A stretch of 64,000 nt of DNA from Chloroflexota bacterium (GTDB lineage Bacteria; Chloroflexota; Chloroflexia; QHBQ01; JADMIH01): assembly GCA_015478675.1 (NCBI GenBank), contig JADMIH010000001.1, forward strand, positions 1 to 64,000, in the 5' to 3' direction. This document shows, in pieces, positions 16,918 through 26,100 of the stretch. Within the stretch, counting starts at the first letter, position 1; each line of letters starts with the position of its first letter. The notes beneath the pieces are model-generated. The model had not been told where the DNA came from. It saw nothing but the letters and a program-made list of their open reading frames with translations, and did no database searches. The position numbers were made by a program, and so were the translations under genes.

Positions 16918-16976
16918 GGCCAATATACAAAAATAGAGGTCGTGTCAACTACGACCTCTATTTTTGTATATTGGCC
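16918..16976. terminator. 26-bp perfect inverted repeat after the RND gene
   Basis: Arms 16918-16943 and 16951-16976 are fully complementary, with a 7-base loop (GTCAACT). The arms include an A/T-run (TACAAAAATAG / CTATTTTTGTA). It lies 10 bp beyond the 3' end of the RND gene on the minus strand and just upstream of the merR-type promoter, so it would insulate the regulator from pump transcription. Confidence 0.75.
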
Positions 16977-16986
16977 TTGTGCCAGG

Positions 16987-19900
16987 CTAAACTCCCGCAG
17001 GCTCGGGCCGGCTGGGGGCTAGCTTGTCAAGCTCCTCATTGTGCCCTTTGCCGTTGCGGTGCTCGCTTGCTATCTCTGTAACGTCCATAACCTTGTTGCC
17101 GCCCAGCCGCCGGCGCACGCTGTCGAGAAGGCTGTAGACTACGGGCACCACGATCAGCGTCAGGAAAGTGCTGGTAAAGAGGCCGCCAACTACTACGGTG
17201 CCAAGCTCCGCCGCGATAATCGAGCCTTCGCTGAAGCCAAGCGCAAGGGGCATGAGGGCTATAATCGTGGCGATGGCCGTCATAATGATAGGGCGCACGC
17301 GGGTTCGCCCGCCCTGGATCAGAGCGTCATGAGTGCTGTAGCCTCTGCGTTCATACTGTTCTACGAGGTCGAGGAGGACGATAGCATTGGTGACCACTAT
17401 CCCCACCAACATCAGTATGCCTATCATTGCCGAGACGCCGAGCGGCCTGCCCGTGACGTAGAGAGCCACTATCGAACCTATGGCCGCCAGTGGCAGCGAG
17501 AACATGATCACGAAGGGCGTTGATAGCGAGCCGAATGTCACCACCATCACCAGGTAGACGAGCACTACGGCGATTATCAGGGCGGTGATTAGCTGCTGGA
17601 AGGAGTCTGTAATCTCCTGCGTGACCCCTGCGCTACCCAGCTTTACCCCCGGGGGTAAGGGAACCTGGTCTATGGCCTTCTGCGCGTTGGCGGCTACACC
17701 CGATGTGTTGTCGGAGTTGATAGTGCCCTGTACAGTAACTGATCGCTGCTGATTGATTCGGTTGATAGATACAGGACCGTCAGCTTCAGTTACGCTGGCG
17801 ACTTCGCTGAGAGCTACAGGGTTGACAGTGCCCACCTTGATCGACTTTATCGCGCTAAGATTGTTCAAGGTGTTCTGGTCGTATGTGGCTTCTACATCGT
17901 AGTTCCTGCCGCCGATAGTGATGTTAGTCACCTTCTGGCTGGTGAGGAGGCTGCGCACCTGGCTGGCTATCTGAATAGTGGTGCTGCCATGCTCCAGGGC
18001 CTTCGCAGGGTCTACATCCACGCGGATCTCGGGCTTGGCGCGTGCTGCATCGCTTGTTATATTCACCAGGTTGGGCACGCTTTTGAGCTTAGCTACCATC
18101 TGGTCGCTTGCCTTGACTACGTTGTCATAGTTGTCGCCGGAAACAATTATCGAGTAGCCGCTGCTGTTTGGCCCACCGCCCGATCCTGGGGTCACTGTGT
18201 AGTCGTCAATGCCCAGCGATTTAGAGTTAGAGGAGATAAGGTTGCGCAGCCAGTCGGCTTCTGCCCTTACATCTGCATCTTTGGCAAGCGTTACTGTCAT
18301 CTTGGCAACGCTGTCGCTGCCGACGCTGCCGAAGCCTGTTTGCGCCTGCCGCGTGTCGGAGCCTATAGTTGTTTGGTAGTTGAGGACGCCGGGGTGCTTT
18401 TGTATCTCAGTCTCTAGGGCCATGGAGGCTTTGTCGGTGGTCTTCAGGTCGGTGCCGGGCTTCATCGTGACTTCGGCATTGAGCACTTTATCGCTACCGA
18501 AGTTGATGAAAGTGACCGGTATCAGGCCTGTGAGAGCGAGACTACCCGCGAATAGGAGCAGCGCCACGCCGAGCGTAGCCAGCTTGGTCCAGCGTTTACT
18601 CAGCGCCCAGGTAATAAGGGGAGTGTAAAGTCGCTGCACAAAGGTGTCGCGCTCCGCACGCACACCATGCTTGCTGGGTGTGCGAGCTGTAGAAACGGCC
18701 AGAGGCTCGGCGCTCCGGCCTTTGTAGACGGGGAGCAGCGGCGAGGTGCGTAGCGCCTTTGTTTCTATCGCTCCCTCGTCCGCTTTGCGACGCTCTTTCA
18801 CCACGCCCGTCTTGAGGAGCAGTACAGCCAGTACAGGAATAACAGTAAGCGCAACGATGAGTGAGGCAAGGAGCGATACCGTGACGGCTATAGCGAATGG
18901 GCGAAAGAACTCGCTCACCAGCCCCGCGATAAAGCCGAGGGGGAGGAAGACACAAACAGTAGTAATGGTTGAGGCTGTGATGGCGGTGGCGACCTCTTTG
19001 GTGCCGTTGTACGCCGCATCGCGCAGAGGCTCACCATTCTGAAAGTGGTGCCTGTAGATATTTTCGAGCACCACGATACTGTCGTCTACCACGCGCCCGA
19101 TAGCTACCGCGAGGCCCGCCAGGCTCATTATATTGAGTGAGATGCCGAAGACGTTGAGCATGATAAAGGCTATCAGCACCGACATCGGTATTGACATCGC
19201 CGTCACTAAAGTGGACCTGATGCTGCGCAGGAAAAGGAGGATGATTATGATCGCCAGCGCAGCGCCTATCAACCCTTCGCGGATCAGGCCGTTGAGAGAG
19301 TCTGTTATATAAGTCGCCTGGTCAAAGAGCACCACGGCGGAAGTGCCCGGCAGCTGACTCTTCAGCTCAGCCACTCTTTTGCTGATAGCATCGGCTACCT
19401 GCACGGTGTTGGCGTTCTGTGTTTTGTAGGCGATAAGGGCGAGGCTCGGTTCTCCGTTGCTGCGGCTGATAGTGGTGCCGCCTGCATCAACCAACGCTAC
19501 GCCCGCTACATCTCCAAGCTTTAGCGCGGGCTGCGCCTGACTACTGCCCGTTTGTGAGCGACCCTGCGATTGAGCGCCACCCCCATTTGCCCCTGATGCG
19601 GGTTGTCCAGCTTCGCCGGAGGGCGGGCCACCTGACTGCGCAGCACCCGAAGCGCCGGCGGATGTTGCCGGGCGCACGACGACATTCTTGAGATCATCTA
19701 CCGAGTTGAACTGGTTGCCTACGCGTACGGGGATGGCCTGGCCGCCTGTTACTATTTGCCCGGTCGGGAAGGAGATATTGTTGGCCTGTAGGATGCCGAT
19801 AATGGAGGAGGCGGTGAGGTTATCCTTCTCCAGCTTCGCCTGGTCGAAGGTGATTGCCACCTGCTTGTCGCCGCCTCCCGCCACCTCAACCGAGTTGACG

Positions 19901-20415
19901 CCTGGGATGGCCTTGAGGTCGGGCACCAGGTTATCCTCGATATTGCGCCTGAGTGTCGCCAGCGCATCTGCGCTCTGGTCGTTTGTGTTGATTGTATAGG
20001 CGAGTACCGGTATATCCTGGAAGCTGAAGCGGCCCACTGTGGGGCGCTGCACCTGGCTCGGCAGGGTAAGACCGTTTATGGCATCCTGCACGTTCTGCTG
20101 GGTCTTCTCCATGTTGGTGCCGTACTCGTACTCAGCGCTGATGAACGCCAGGCTGTCGTCCGAGCGCGATGTGAGATTCTTGAGGTTAGCGGTGCCCGCG
20201 ATTGCTTTCTCGATAGGCTCTGATACGTCGCGGCGCACGTCGTCAGGTGCGGCTCCAGGATAAACAGCTACGACGCTGATAACAGGCAAGTCAATGTTCG
20301 GTAGTAGCTCGCTCTTGAGCTGCGTAGCCGAGTAGATTCCCCCCGCGAGGACGAAAAGCATCAACATGATGACAATCGAAACTCTACGGAGCGAAAAACG
20401 TGTGAGTAGATGCAT
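16987..20415 (-). CDS. RND efflux transporter (AcrB/SwrC-like)
   Basis: 1142 residues with the double-repeat RND layout: one N-terminal TM, a large loop, six TMs, a second loop, then six TMs. Known landmarks are LPVISVVAVYPGAAPDDV near the start, GRVVDDSIVVLENI in TM4 and GIVVTNAIVLLDLVEQYERRG in the second half. A Ser/Gly/Gln-rich insertion lies near residues 255-295 and an extra cytoplasmic charged stretch around 540-590. Such pumps without a membrane-fusion-protein gene nearby resemble Bacillus SwrC. AGGAGG precedes the ATG. Substrates are unknown; the downstream MerR/TipAS-type gene suggests drug export. Confidence 0.93.
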   Translation of the reverse strand: MHLLTRFSLRRVSIVIMLMLFVLAGGIYSATQLKSELLPNIDLPVISVVAVYPGAAPDDVRRDVSEPIEKAIAGTANLKNLTSRSDDSLAFISAEYEYGTNMEKTQQNVQDAINGLTLPSQVQRPTVGRFSFQDIPVLAYTINTNDQSADALATLRRNIEDNLVPDLKAIPGVNSVEVAGGGDKQVAITFDQAKLEKDNLTASSIIGILQANNISFPTGQIVTGGQAIPVRVGNQFNSVDDLKNVVVRPATSAGASGAAQSGGPPSGEAGQPASGANGGGAQSQGRSQTGSSQAQPALKLGDVAGVALVDAGGTTISRSNGEPSLALIAYKTQNANTVQVADAISKRVAELKSQLPGTSAVVLFDQATYITDSLNGLIREGLIGAALAIIIILLFLRSIRSTLVTAMSIPMSVLIAFIMLNVFGISLNIMSLAGLAVAIGRVVDDSIVVLENIYRHHFQNGEPLRDAAYNGTKEVATAITASTITTVCVFLPLGFIAGLVSEFFRPFAIAVTVSLLASLIVALTVIPVLAVLLLKTGVVKERRKADEGAIETKALRTSPLLPVYKGRSAEPLAVSTARTPSKHGVRAERDTFVQRLYTPLITWALSKRWTKLATLGVALLLFAGSLALTGLIPVTFINFGSDKVLNAEVTMKPGTDLKTTDKASMALETEIQKHPGVLNYQTTIGSDTRQAQTGFGSVGSDSVAKMTVTLAKDADVRAEADWLRNLISSNSKSLGIDDYTVTPGSGGGPNSSGYSIIVSGDNYDNVVKASDQMVAKLKSVPNLVNITSDAARAKPEIRVDVDPAKALEHGSTTIQIASQVRSLLTSQKVTNITIGGRNYDVEATYDQNTLNNLSAIKSIKVGTVNPVALSEVASVTEADGPVSINRINQQRSVTVQGTINSDNTSGVAANAQKAIDQVPLPPGVKLGSAGVTQEITDSFQQLITALIIAVVLVYLVMVVTFGSLSTPFVIMFSLPLAAIGSIVALYVTGRPLGVSAMIGILMLVGIVVTNAIVLLDLVEQYERRGYSTHDALIQGGRTRVRPIIMTAIATIIALMPLALGFSEGSIIAAELGTVVVGGLFTSTFLTLIVVPVVYSLLDSVRRRLGGNKVMDVTEIASEHRNGKGHNEELDKLAPSRPEPAGV

Positions 20416-20671
20416 TTAGCTGATTCCTCCTGATGACATTACGCATCCTTGAGGCACGTGGTTTCACTACTACCTGTGCCCTTTCCTCAATTTATGTACA
20501 TTAATTCACAAAGCAATCCGAATAATTGTACCGGAAACTTTTGCCCGCCGCAATAGGGAGAGCGAACTAGTAATGCTCGGACGAAAGTCCCATCGTGGGG
20601 AAGATGGTAGAGATTAGATGAAAACAAACGCGTGTGGGGAGGGGTTGAGGTGAGGGCAAACCGCGAAGGCA
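20416..20671. other. Intergenic region upstream of the RND gene
   Basis: 256 bp between the DUF4126 gene and the RND gene, both on the minus strand. It is AT-richer near the RND start. I see no clear promoter match, reading frame or repeat. Confidence 0.5.
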
Positions 20672-21148
20672 CTATGAGCTGATCAGGCGAGAGCCAGCCG
20701 CAACAACTATTCCATCCTCCAGCAGCCCTGCCAGCACATTGGGGATGTGCAGCTTGCTTGTAGATCGGGTGCGTAGCTGGAAGCTCAAGAGTGTGGACGC
20801 CAAGGCGGTTATTACGCCGGTTGCCGCGCCTGCTAAGGGCTGCTCTCCTTCGTTGATGAAGATGACGGCGCCTACGAGTGCGCCTGAAGCTGCCCTTCCA
20901 ACCAACGGCCCTATGTCGGTGCGGTCGGCTACGAATGGCAACTTATCTGCTATTATTTCTCCTACTGCTGCCAGGCCTAGCAGGGCGCTGACACGCTCAT
21001 CCCCCAGCGGGGAGAAGATCGTGCCGCCTAGCTTCTTATTACGACCGTGTGAGAGGTAGTAGCTTAGAAAGGCAGGGGCCGACACGCCTCGCAGACCGGC
21101 GAGTGCGCTCAATCCTATGGCACGCTTATACATATCTCTTTGGCTCAA
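20672..21148 (-). CDS. DUF4126-like membrane protein
   Basis: 158 residues with several hydrophobic segments. The opening IGLSALAGLRGVSAPAFLSYYL and the ADKLPFV-x-DRT and GRAASGALVGA stretches match the DUF4126 family. Its function is not established. No strong ribosome site is seen before the ATG. Confidence 0.7.
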   Translation of the reverse strand: MSQRDMYKRAIGLSALAGLRGVSAPAFLSYYLSHGRNKKLGGTIFSPLGDERVSALLGLAAVGEIIADKLPFVADRTDIGPLVGRAASGALVGAVIFINEGEQPLAGAATGVITALASTLLSFQLRTRSTSKLHIPNVLAGLLEDGIVVAAGSRLISS

Positions 21149-21232
21149 CTATAGGACTCCCTTTCGTACTGCGTATTATGTGTTGCGTGAGGGGTTGATG
21201 ATAAAGAGAGGACAGCCATAATCCCTCACGTT

Positions 21233-22345
21233 TCACGATCCTGTCTCTCTCGTGAGGCGTTGTTGGAGGAAGACTAACACTGCGGCCTCCTCAGCTGGTA
21301 AATCGGCGAGCGAAGTGGTTAGCTCATCTTCAGTACGCTGCTTTAGCGTCTCTAGCAGCGTGCCGTCCATGTACGACGCAATCACACCTGGGTGCACATA
21401 GCACTTGCGGCATATAGCAGGCGTATTGCCCAACCGCTCGGACACTCTTTCAATTGCTTGCACTACATTCTTCTTGGCCTGGGTCTGAGAGTCGACCGCC
21501 TCAAACTCCTGGAGGGCAAGGGTGGCGAGCACCGTACCCGCCCAGGTTCGGAAATCCTTGGCGGTAAAATGCTGCCCTGTTATCTCCTGGAGATAATCAT
21601 TCACATCTGCCGAGTCGATTGTGTGTCGCTCTTTGTTGTCATCAATATATTGGAAGAGCTCTTGTCCAGGCAGCTCCTGCTGGCGTTTTATGATATTCGC
21701 CAGCCTGCGGTCACGGATGCCTATGGTGTGGTTTTTGCCGCTCTTGCCGCGAAACTTAAAGCGTAGTTTTGCCCCTTCCACATTAACGTGCCTGTTGCGC
21801 ATTGTAGTCAGCCCGAAAGAGTGGTTAGTGCGCACATACTCTTCATTACCCACCCGGATCAGCGTTGCTTCCAGCAGTTTTACTACTGTAGCAAGCACTT
21901 TTTCTCGGGGCAAGCCAGGCAGCGCCATGTCATGCTCCAGCCGCTTGCGGATGGCGGGAAGCGCCTGCCCGAAAGCTACCATTCGCCCGTACTTGGTTTC
22001 GTCCCGAACCTCGCGCCAGTGGGGGTGGTAGCGATATTGCTTGCGTCCTTTGGCGTCATAACCTGTAGCCTGGATATGCCCCTTGGGTGAAGGGCAAATC
22101 CAGACGTCGCGCCATGCCGGGGGTATGCCCAGAGATTTGATGCGAGCAAGCTCTTCGGGGTCGTGTATCGGCTTACCATCAAGGCCGATATAGCTGAAGT
22201 TCTTGCCTGCCCGCTTGCGCTTGATGCCGGGTCGCGTGTCGGTGACGTAGCGCAGCCCTGCGGCTTTGGCCGACGCTATAGGGTCCACTGTAACCTCCGG
22301 CAGCTCCGCAACATCTTCTGGTTGGGTATTCTTCTCCTGAGCCAT
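21233..22345 (-). CDS. DNA topoisomerase IB (poxvirus-type)
   Basis: 370 residues from the ATG at 22343-22345. Bacterial type IB topoisomerase, relaxing supercoils through a 3'-phosphotyrosine. Motifs seen are GYDAKGRKQYRYHPHWREVRD (N-terminal arm), RVGNEEYVRTNHSFGLTT with the catalytic Arg, KDFRTWAGTVLAT with the second Arg, and the nucleophile Tyr in ICRKCYVHPGVI. An in-frame ATG 25 codons upstream would add a Ser/His/Thr-rich tail that looks non-coding. Divergent from the DinB-like gene. Confidence 0.93.
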   Translation of the reverse strand: MAQEKNTQPEDVAELPEVTVDPIASAKAAGLRYVTDTRPGIKRKRAGKNFSYIGLDGKPIHDPEELARIKSLGIPPAWRDVWICPSPKGHIQATGYDAKGRKQYRYHPHWREVRDETKYGRMVAFGQALPAIRKRLEHDMALPGLPREKVLATVVKLLEATLIRVGNEEYVRTNHSFGLTTMRNRHVNVEGAKLRFKFRGKSGKNHTIGIRDRRLANIIKRQQELPGQELFQYIDDNKERHTIDSADVNDYLQEITGQHFTAKDFRTWAGTVLATLALQEFEAVDSQTQAKKNVVQAIERVSERLGNTPAICRKCYVHPGVIASYMDGTLLETLKQRTEDELTTSLADLPAEEAAVLVFLQQRLTRETGS

Positions 22346-22544
22346 GCAGATGGCATTGCAATAGCTATGCCAGGGGTGGGAGGTGAGGTGAGATGTGATA
22401 GGGTAAGATGTATAACGCATTGCACTTTGATCTATGCTTCCCAGCAGTCAAGCAACGGTTTATAATAGACTGCCTGCTCTGTATGGCGCGTAGGCAACTT
22501 ATGCTCAGGTGTAGCACGGCTTTATCTCTCCTCTACAGAGGTTT

Positions 22545-23105
22545 ATGACTGATCTGCTTGGCGACGCGAGGGGAACTGCAAAGGTAACCACAATGGAAAG
22601 ACATTCTGAAGGGCCGGAGCCGGTAACTACCATGTTCAACTACTCTATTTGGGCGCGAGACCGCGTTCTATCTGGAATTGAGACGTTGGACGACGCTCAG
22701 CTGCGCGAGGTGCCCGAAAGTGGCGCTTACGGCTCTATACACGATACGCTGGCGCATATGGCAGTCTCTGAGTGGGTGTGGGTGCAGCGTTGTAGCGGCC
22801 AATCGCCTACTAAATTGCCCCGGGGAGAGGACTTTGCAAACTTGCGCGTTCTAATCGATTGGTGGAATGAAATCCACGCCGAGGCGATGCGCTACCTTTC
22901 GGCCCTCACTTCGAGAGACGTGCAACAGGAAGTTACCTACACAGGTCCTGATGGTAAGACGCGCACGCGCAAGGTTTGGCATATGCTCATGCAGGTGGTG
23001 AACCACCAGACCGAGCACCGCAGCCAGCTAGCCTCTATGCTCGGCAGCAAAGGCATTGACGTGCCACAGACCGACCTAGTGGTGTATTTGAGCGAGCAGG
23101 TGTGA
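22545..23105 (+). CDS. DinB-family metal-dependent protein
   Basis: 186 residues with the DinB four-helix layout. Candidate metal histidines are in HDTLAHMAVSEW and NHQTEHRSQL, the usual three-His arrangement. Members include thiol-transferases and proteins of unknown role, some damage-inducible. AGAGG precedes the ATG at 22545; an in-frame ATG at 22593 is an alternative. It is followed after 53 bp by ppdK but no functional link is evident. Confidence 0.85.
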   Translation: MTDLLGDARGTAKVTTMERHSEGPEPVTTMFNYSIWARDRVLSGIETLDDAQLREVPESGAYGSIHDTLAHMAVSEWVWVQRCSGQSPTKLPRGEDFANLRVLIDWWNEIHAEAMRYLSALTSRDVQQEVTYTGPDGKTRTRKVWHMLMQVVNHQTEHRSQLASMLGSKGIDVPQTDLVVYLSEQV

Positions 23106-23158
23106 CGAAACCGCCGGCGCAAAGTACACCAACTTCATATCGAAGGAGATAAAACGCA

Positions 23159-26026
23159 ATGGCAACCACAATAGAAAACCCCAACCCCCAATCCCCAACA
23201 CCTGGCTCCGGCAAATGGGTATATCTCTTCAGGGAGGGCAATGGCAAACAGCGCGACTTGCTTGGCGGCAAAGGAGCGGGCCTCTCCGAGATGACCAACG
23301 CCGGGTTGCCTGTGCCTGCGGGCTTCACTATTACTACTGATGCTTGCCGGGCTTACTTTGCAAACGGCGAGAAGTTTCCGCCGGGGATGTGGGAGCAGGC
23401 TATGGGGGCTCTACGCACCGTCGAGGGGGAAACGGGCAAGAAGCTGGGCGATCCGGCTAACCCCCTGCTTGTCTCTGTGCGCTCCGGCGCTAAGTTCTCC
23501 ATGCCAGGAATGATGGACACTATCCTTAATCTGGGGTTGAACCCTGAGACGTTGCAGGGCCTCATCAAGCTGACCGATAACCCGCGCTTCGCCTACGATG
23601 CATACCGGCGTTTTATCCAGCTTTTCGGGCGCATCGTCATGGGCGTAGAGGCCCACGTCTTCGACGATCTACTTGAAAAGATAAAGGCCCAACGTGGCGT
23701 TTCCCTCGATACTGAGCTTACTGCTGATGATCTCAAGGTCCTTGTTCAGCAATTCAAAGAGGCTGTGCAGCACGAGACGGGCCGGCCTTTTCCCGATGAC
23801 CCTTACGAGCAGCTACGTCTGGCGATAGAAGCTGTCTTCAACTCGTGGAACTCGCCGCGTGCGTTCGCATATCGCAAAGCGCAAAATATACCCGATGACC
23901 TCGGCACAGCTGTGAACGTGGTGATGATGGTCTTCGGCAATATGGGCAACGACTCGGGCACAGGCGTGGCGTTTACTCGCAATCCCGCCACCGGTGAGAA
24001 GAAGCTTTATGGTGAGTTTCTCACCAACGCTCAGGGCGAGGATGTGGTGGCAGGCATTCGCACGCCACAGAAGATAGCTCAACTGGAACAGGAGATGCCC
24101 GAAGTTTACAAGCAGTTTGAGGAGATAGGTCAGAAGCTGGAGCAGCACTATCGCGATATGCAGGACCTTGAGTTCACGGTGGAGCGCGGCAAGCTCTATA
24201 TGCTTCAGACCCGCTCGGCAAAGCGCACAGCGGCTGCGGCAGTCAAAGCGGCTGTGGATATGGTCAACGAGAAGCTTATCTCCAAAGAAGAAGCCCTCCA
24301 AAGGGTCGAGCCTGAGCAGGTGGTGCAGCTACTTCTGCCGCGTTTTGACGACAAAGATAAGGACAAGGCTCGTGCGGCTGGCCGCTTGCTGGCAGTGGGG
24401 TTGAATGCCGCGCCAGGGGCTGCGGTCGGCAAGGCTATATTCACGGCTGACGAAGCGCAGCGCCTGGGCCGCGAAGGGGAAGCCGTTATTCTGGTGCGCG
24501 AAGAGACCAACCCCGAGGACGTGCATGGCATGATCGCAGCCAAAGGCGTACTTACGGCGAGAGGCGGTGCTACTTCTCACGCCGCAGTTGTAGCTCGACA
24601 ATTTGGCAAGGTCTGCGTGGCGGGTGCTGAGAACGGCGGCATGCATGTGGACGATGAGGCAGGTTACTTCACTGCCAACGGCCAGACAATCAGAGCGGGG
24701 AGCACCATCTCCATAGACGGCACTACAGGCGAGGTCTTCGAGGGCGCTATCGCTCTAATTGAGCCGAACTTTGCTGAGGAGCATGACCTCGTGACGATTC
24801 TCGGCTGGGCCGATGAGGTACGCAAATTGGGTGTGTGGGCCAACGCCGATTACCCGCGCGATGCTGTCAAGGCAGTGGCTTACGGCGCTGAGGGGATAGG
24901 TCTCTGCCGTACCGAGCATATGTTCTTCGAGGAGGAGCGTCTTCCTGTGGTGCGCCAGATGATCCTGTCGGCGGCTGAGGGGACACGGCTTGACGCCGCC
25001 GTCTACGACGCACAGCAGGCTCTGGACAAGCTGGGCCCCAACAGCGAAAAACGCACTGAGGTTGAAGAAACCCTGCACAAAGCTAAAGAGGCGGCGGACG
25101 CCTCGCAAGCGGTGCGCGACTACCACAGTGCGCTTTCTCAGCTTGAGGAGATACAGCAGGGCGACTTCTATGGCATCCTCGAGGCTATGGAGGGCAAGCC
25201 CACAGTTATCCGCCTCCTCGACCCGCCACTGCATGAGTTTCTCCCTTCTTACGACGAGCTTCTCGTAGAAACCACTCAGATGCAGGACCACGGCGAGACG
25301 GAGAGCGACGAATACCAGCAGAAGATGCATCTGCTGGGCGTGGTAGGTCAGATGCGCGAGCAGAACCCGATGCTGGGATTGCGTGGCTGCCGCCTCGGTC
25401 TGCTTTATCCTGCCATTTATGATATGCAGGTACGCGCTATCCTCAAGGCCTCGGCACGACTTCTGGCCGAAGGCTTAGAGTCGCACCCTGAGATCATGAT
25501 TCCGCTCGTGGGGCACGTGAACGAGCTAAAGGATACGAGAGAGCAGCTAGAGGAGGTTTTCAAAGAAGTAGACGAGCAGGCCGGGCGCAGCATACCCTTT
25601 AAGTTCGGTACGATGATAGAGGTGCCGCGCGCCGCGCTAACCGCAGGCAAGATCGCCGAGTACGCCGAGTTCTTCTCCTTTGGCACAAACGACCTCACTC
25701 AGACAACCTATGGCTACTCTCGCGATGATGCCGAGGGCAAGTTCCTCCTGCAATACGTCGAGCGGGGTATCCTGCCCGAAAATCCCTTCCAGGTACTGGA
25801 CCGTGAGGGTGTAGGCAGGCTAATTCGCATAGCGGTAGAAGAGGGCCGCAAGACCCGCCCCAACCTCAAGGTAGGCATCTGCGGCGAGCACGGCGGCGAC
25901 CCCTCGTCAATCCATTTCTGTAATATGGCCGGCCTGGACTACGTAAGCTGTAGCCCCTATCGCGTCCCAGTAGCGCGCCTTGCCGCAGCGCAAGCCGCTC
26001 TCGAAGGCGTAGAGAAGGACAAATAG
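23159..26026 (+). CDS. ppdK: Pyruvate, phosphate dikinase
   Basis: 955 residues. PPDK interconverts pyruvate, ATP and Pi with PEP, AMP and PPi. The N-terminal ATP-grasp part opens LLGGKGAGLSEM; the swivelling domain carries the phospho-His at about residue 474 (GGATSHAAVVARQFGKVCVAG). The C-terminal PEP barrel has GIGLCRTEHMFF, TIRLLDPP-like and FSFGTNDLTQTTYGYSRDD, with the catalytic Cys in GICGEHGGDP. It is longer than the usual ~880, mainly from a charged helical insert at ~620-670. GAAGGAG lies 9 bases upstream of the ATG. Confidence 0.96.
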   Translation: MATTIENPNPQSPTPGSGKWVYLFREGNGKQRDLLGGKGAGLSEMTNAGLPVPAGFTITTDACRAYFANGEKFPPGMWEQAMGALRTVEGETGKKLGDPANPLLVSVRSGAKFSMPGMMDTILNLGLNPETLQGLIKLTDNPRFAYDAYRRFIQLFGRIVMGVEAHVFDDLLEKIKAQRGVSLDTELTADDLKVLVQQFKEAVQHETGRPFPDDPYEQLRLAIEAVFNSWNSPRAFAYRKAQNIPDDLGTAVNVVMMVFGNMGNDSGTGVAFTRNPATGEKKLYGEFLTNAQGEDVVAGIRTPQKIAQLEQEMPEVYKQFEEIGQKLEQHYRDMQDLEFTVERGKLYMLQTRSAKRTAAAAVKAAVDMVNEKLISKEEALQRVEPEQVVQLLLPRFDDKDKDKARAAGRLLAVGLNAAPGAAVGKAIFTADEAQRLGREGEAVILVREETNPEDVHGMIAAKGVLTARGGATSHAAVVARQFGKVCVAGAENGGMHVDDEAGYFTANGQTIRAGSTISIDGTTGEVFEGAIALIEPNFAEEHDLVTILGWADEVRKLGVWANADYPRDAVKAVAYGAEGIGLCRTEHMFFEEERLPVVRQMILSAAEGTRLDAAVYDAQQALDKLGPNSEKRTEVEETLHKAKEAADASQAVRDYHSALSQLEEIQQGDFYGILEAMEGKPTVIRLLDPPLHEFLPSYDELLVETTQMQDHGETESDEYQQKMHLLGVVGQMREQNPMLGLRGCRLGLLYPAIYDMQVRAILKASARLLAEGLESHPEIMIPLVGHVNELKDTREQLEEVFKEVDEQAGRSIPFKFGTMIEVPRAALTAGKIAEYAEFFSFGTNDLTQTTYGYSRDDAEGKFLLQYVERGILPENPFQVLDREGVGRLIRIAVEEGRKTRPNLKVGICGEHGGDPSSIHFCNMAGLDYVSCSPYRVPVARLAAAQAALEGVEKDK

Positions 26027-26100
26027 TTGAAACGCCAGGACGCCAGGCAAACCAGGAGGGGCAAGGCTAAAAGGTGAGGCGTCCTGACGTTTAAGAAGAG

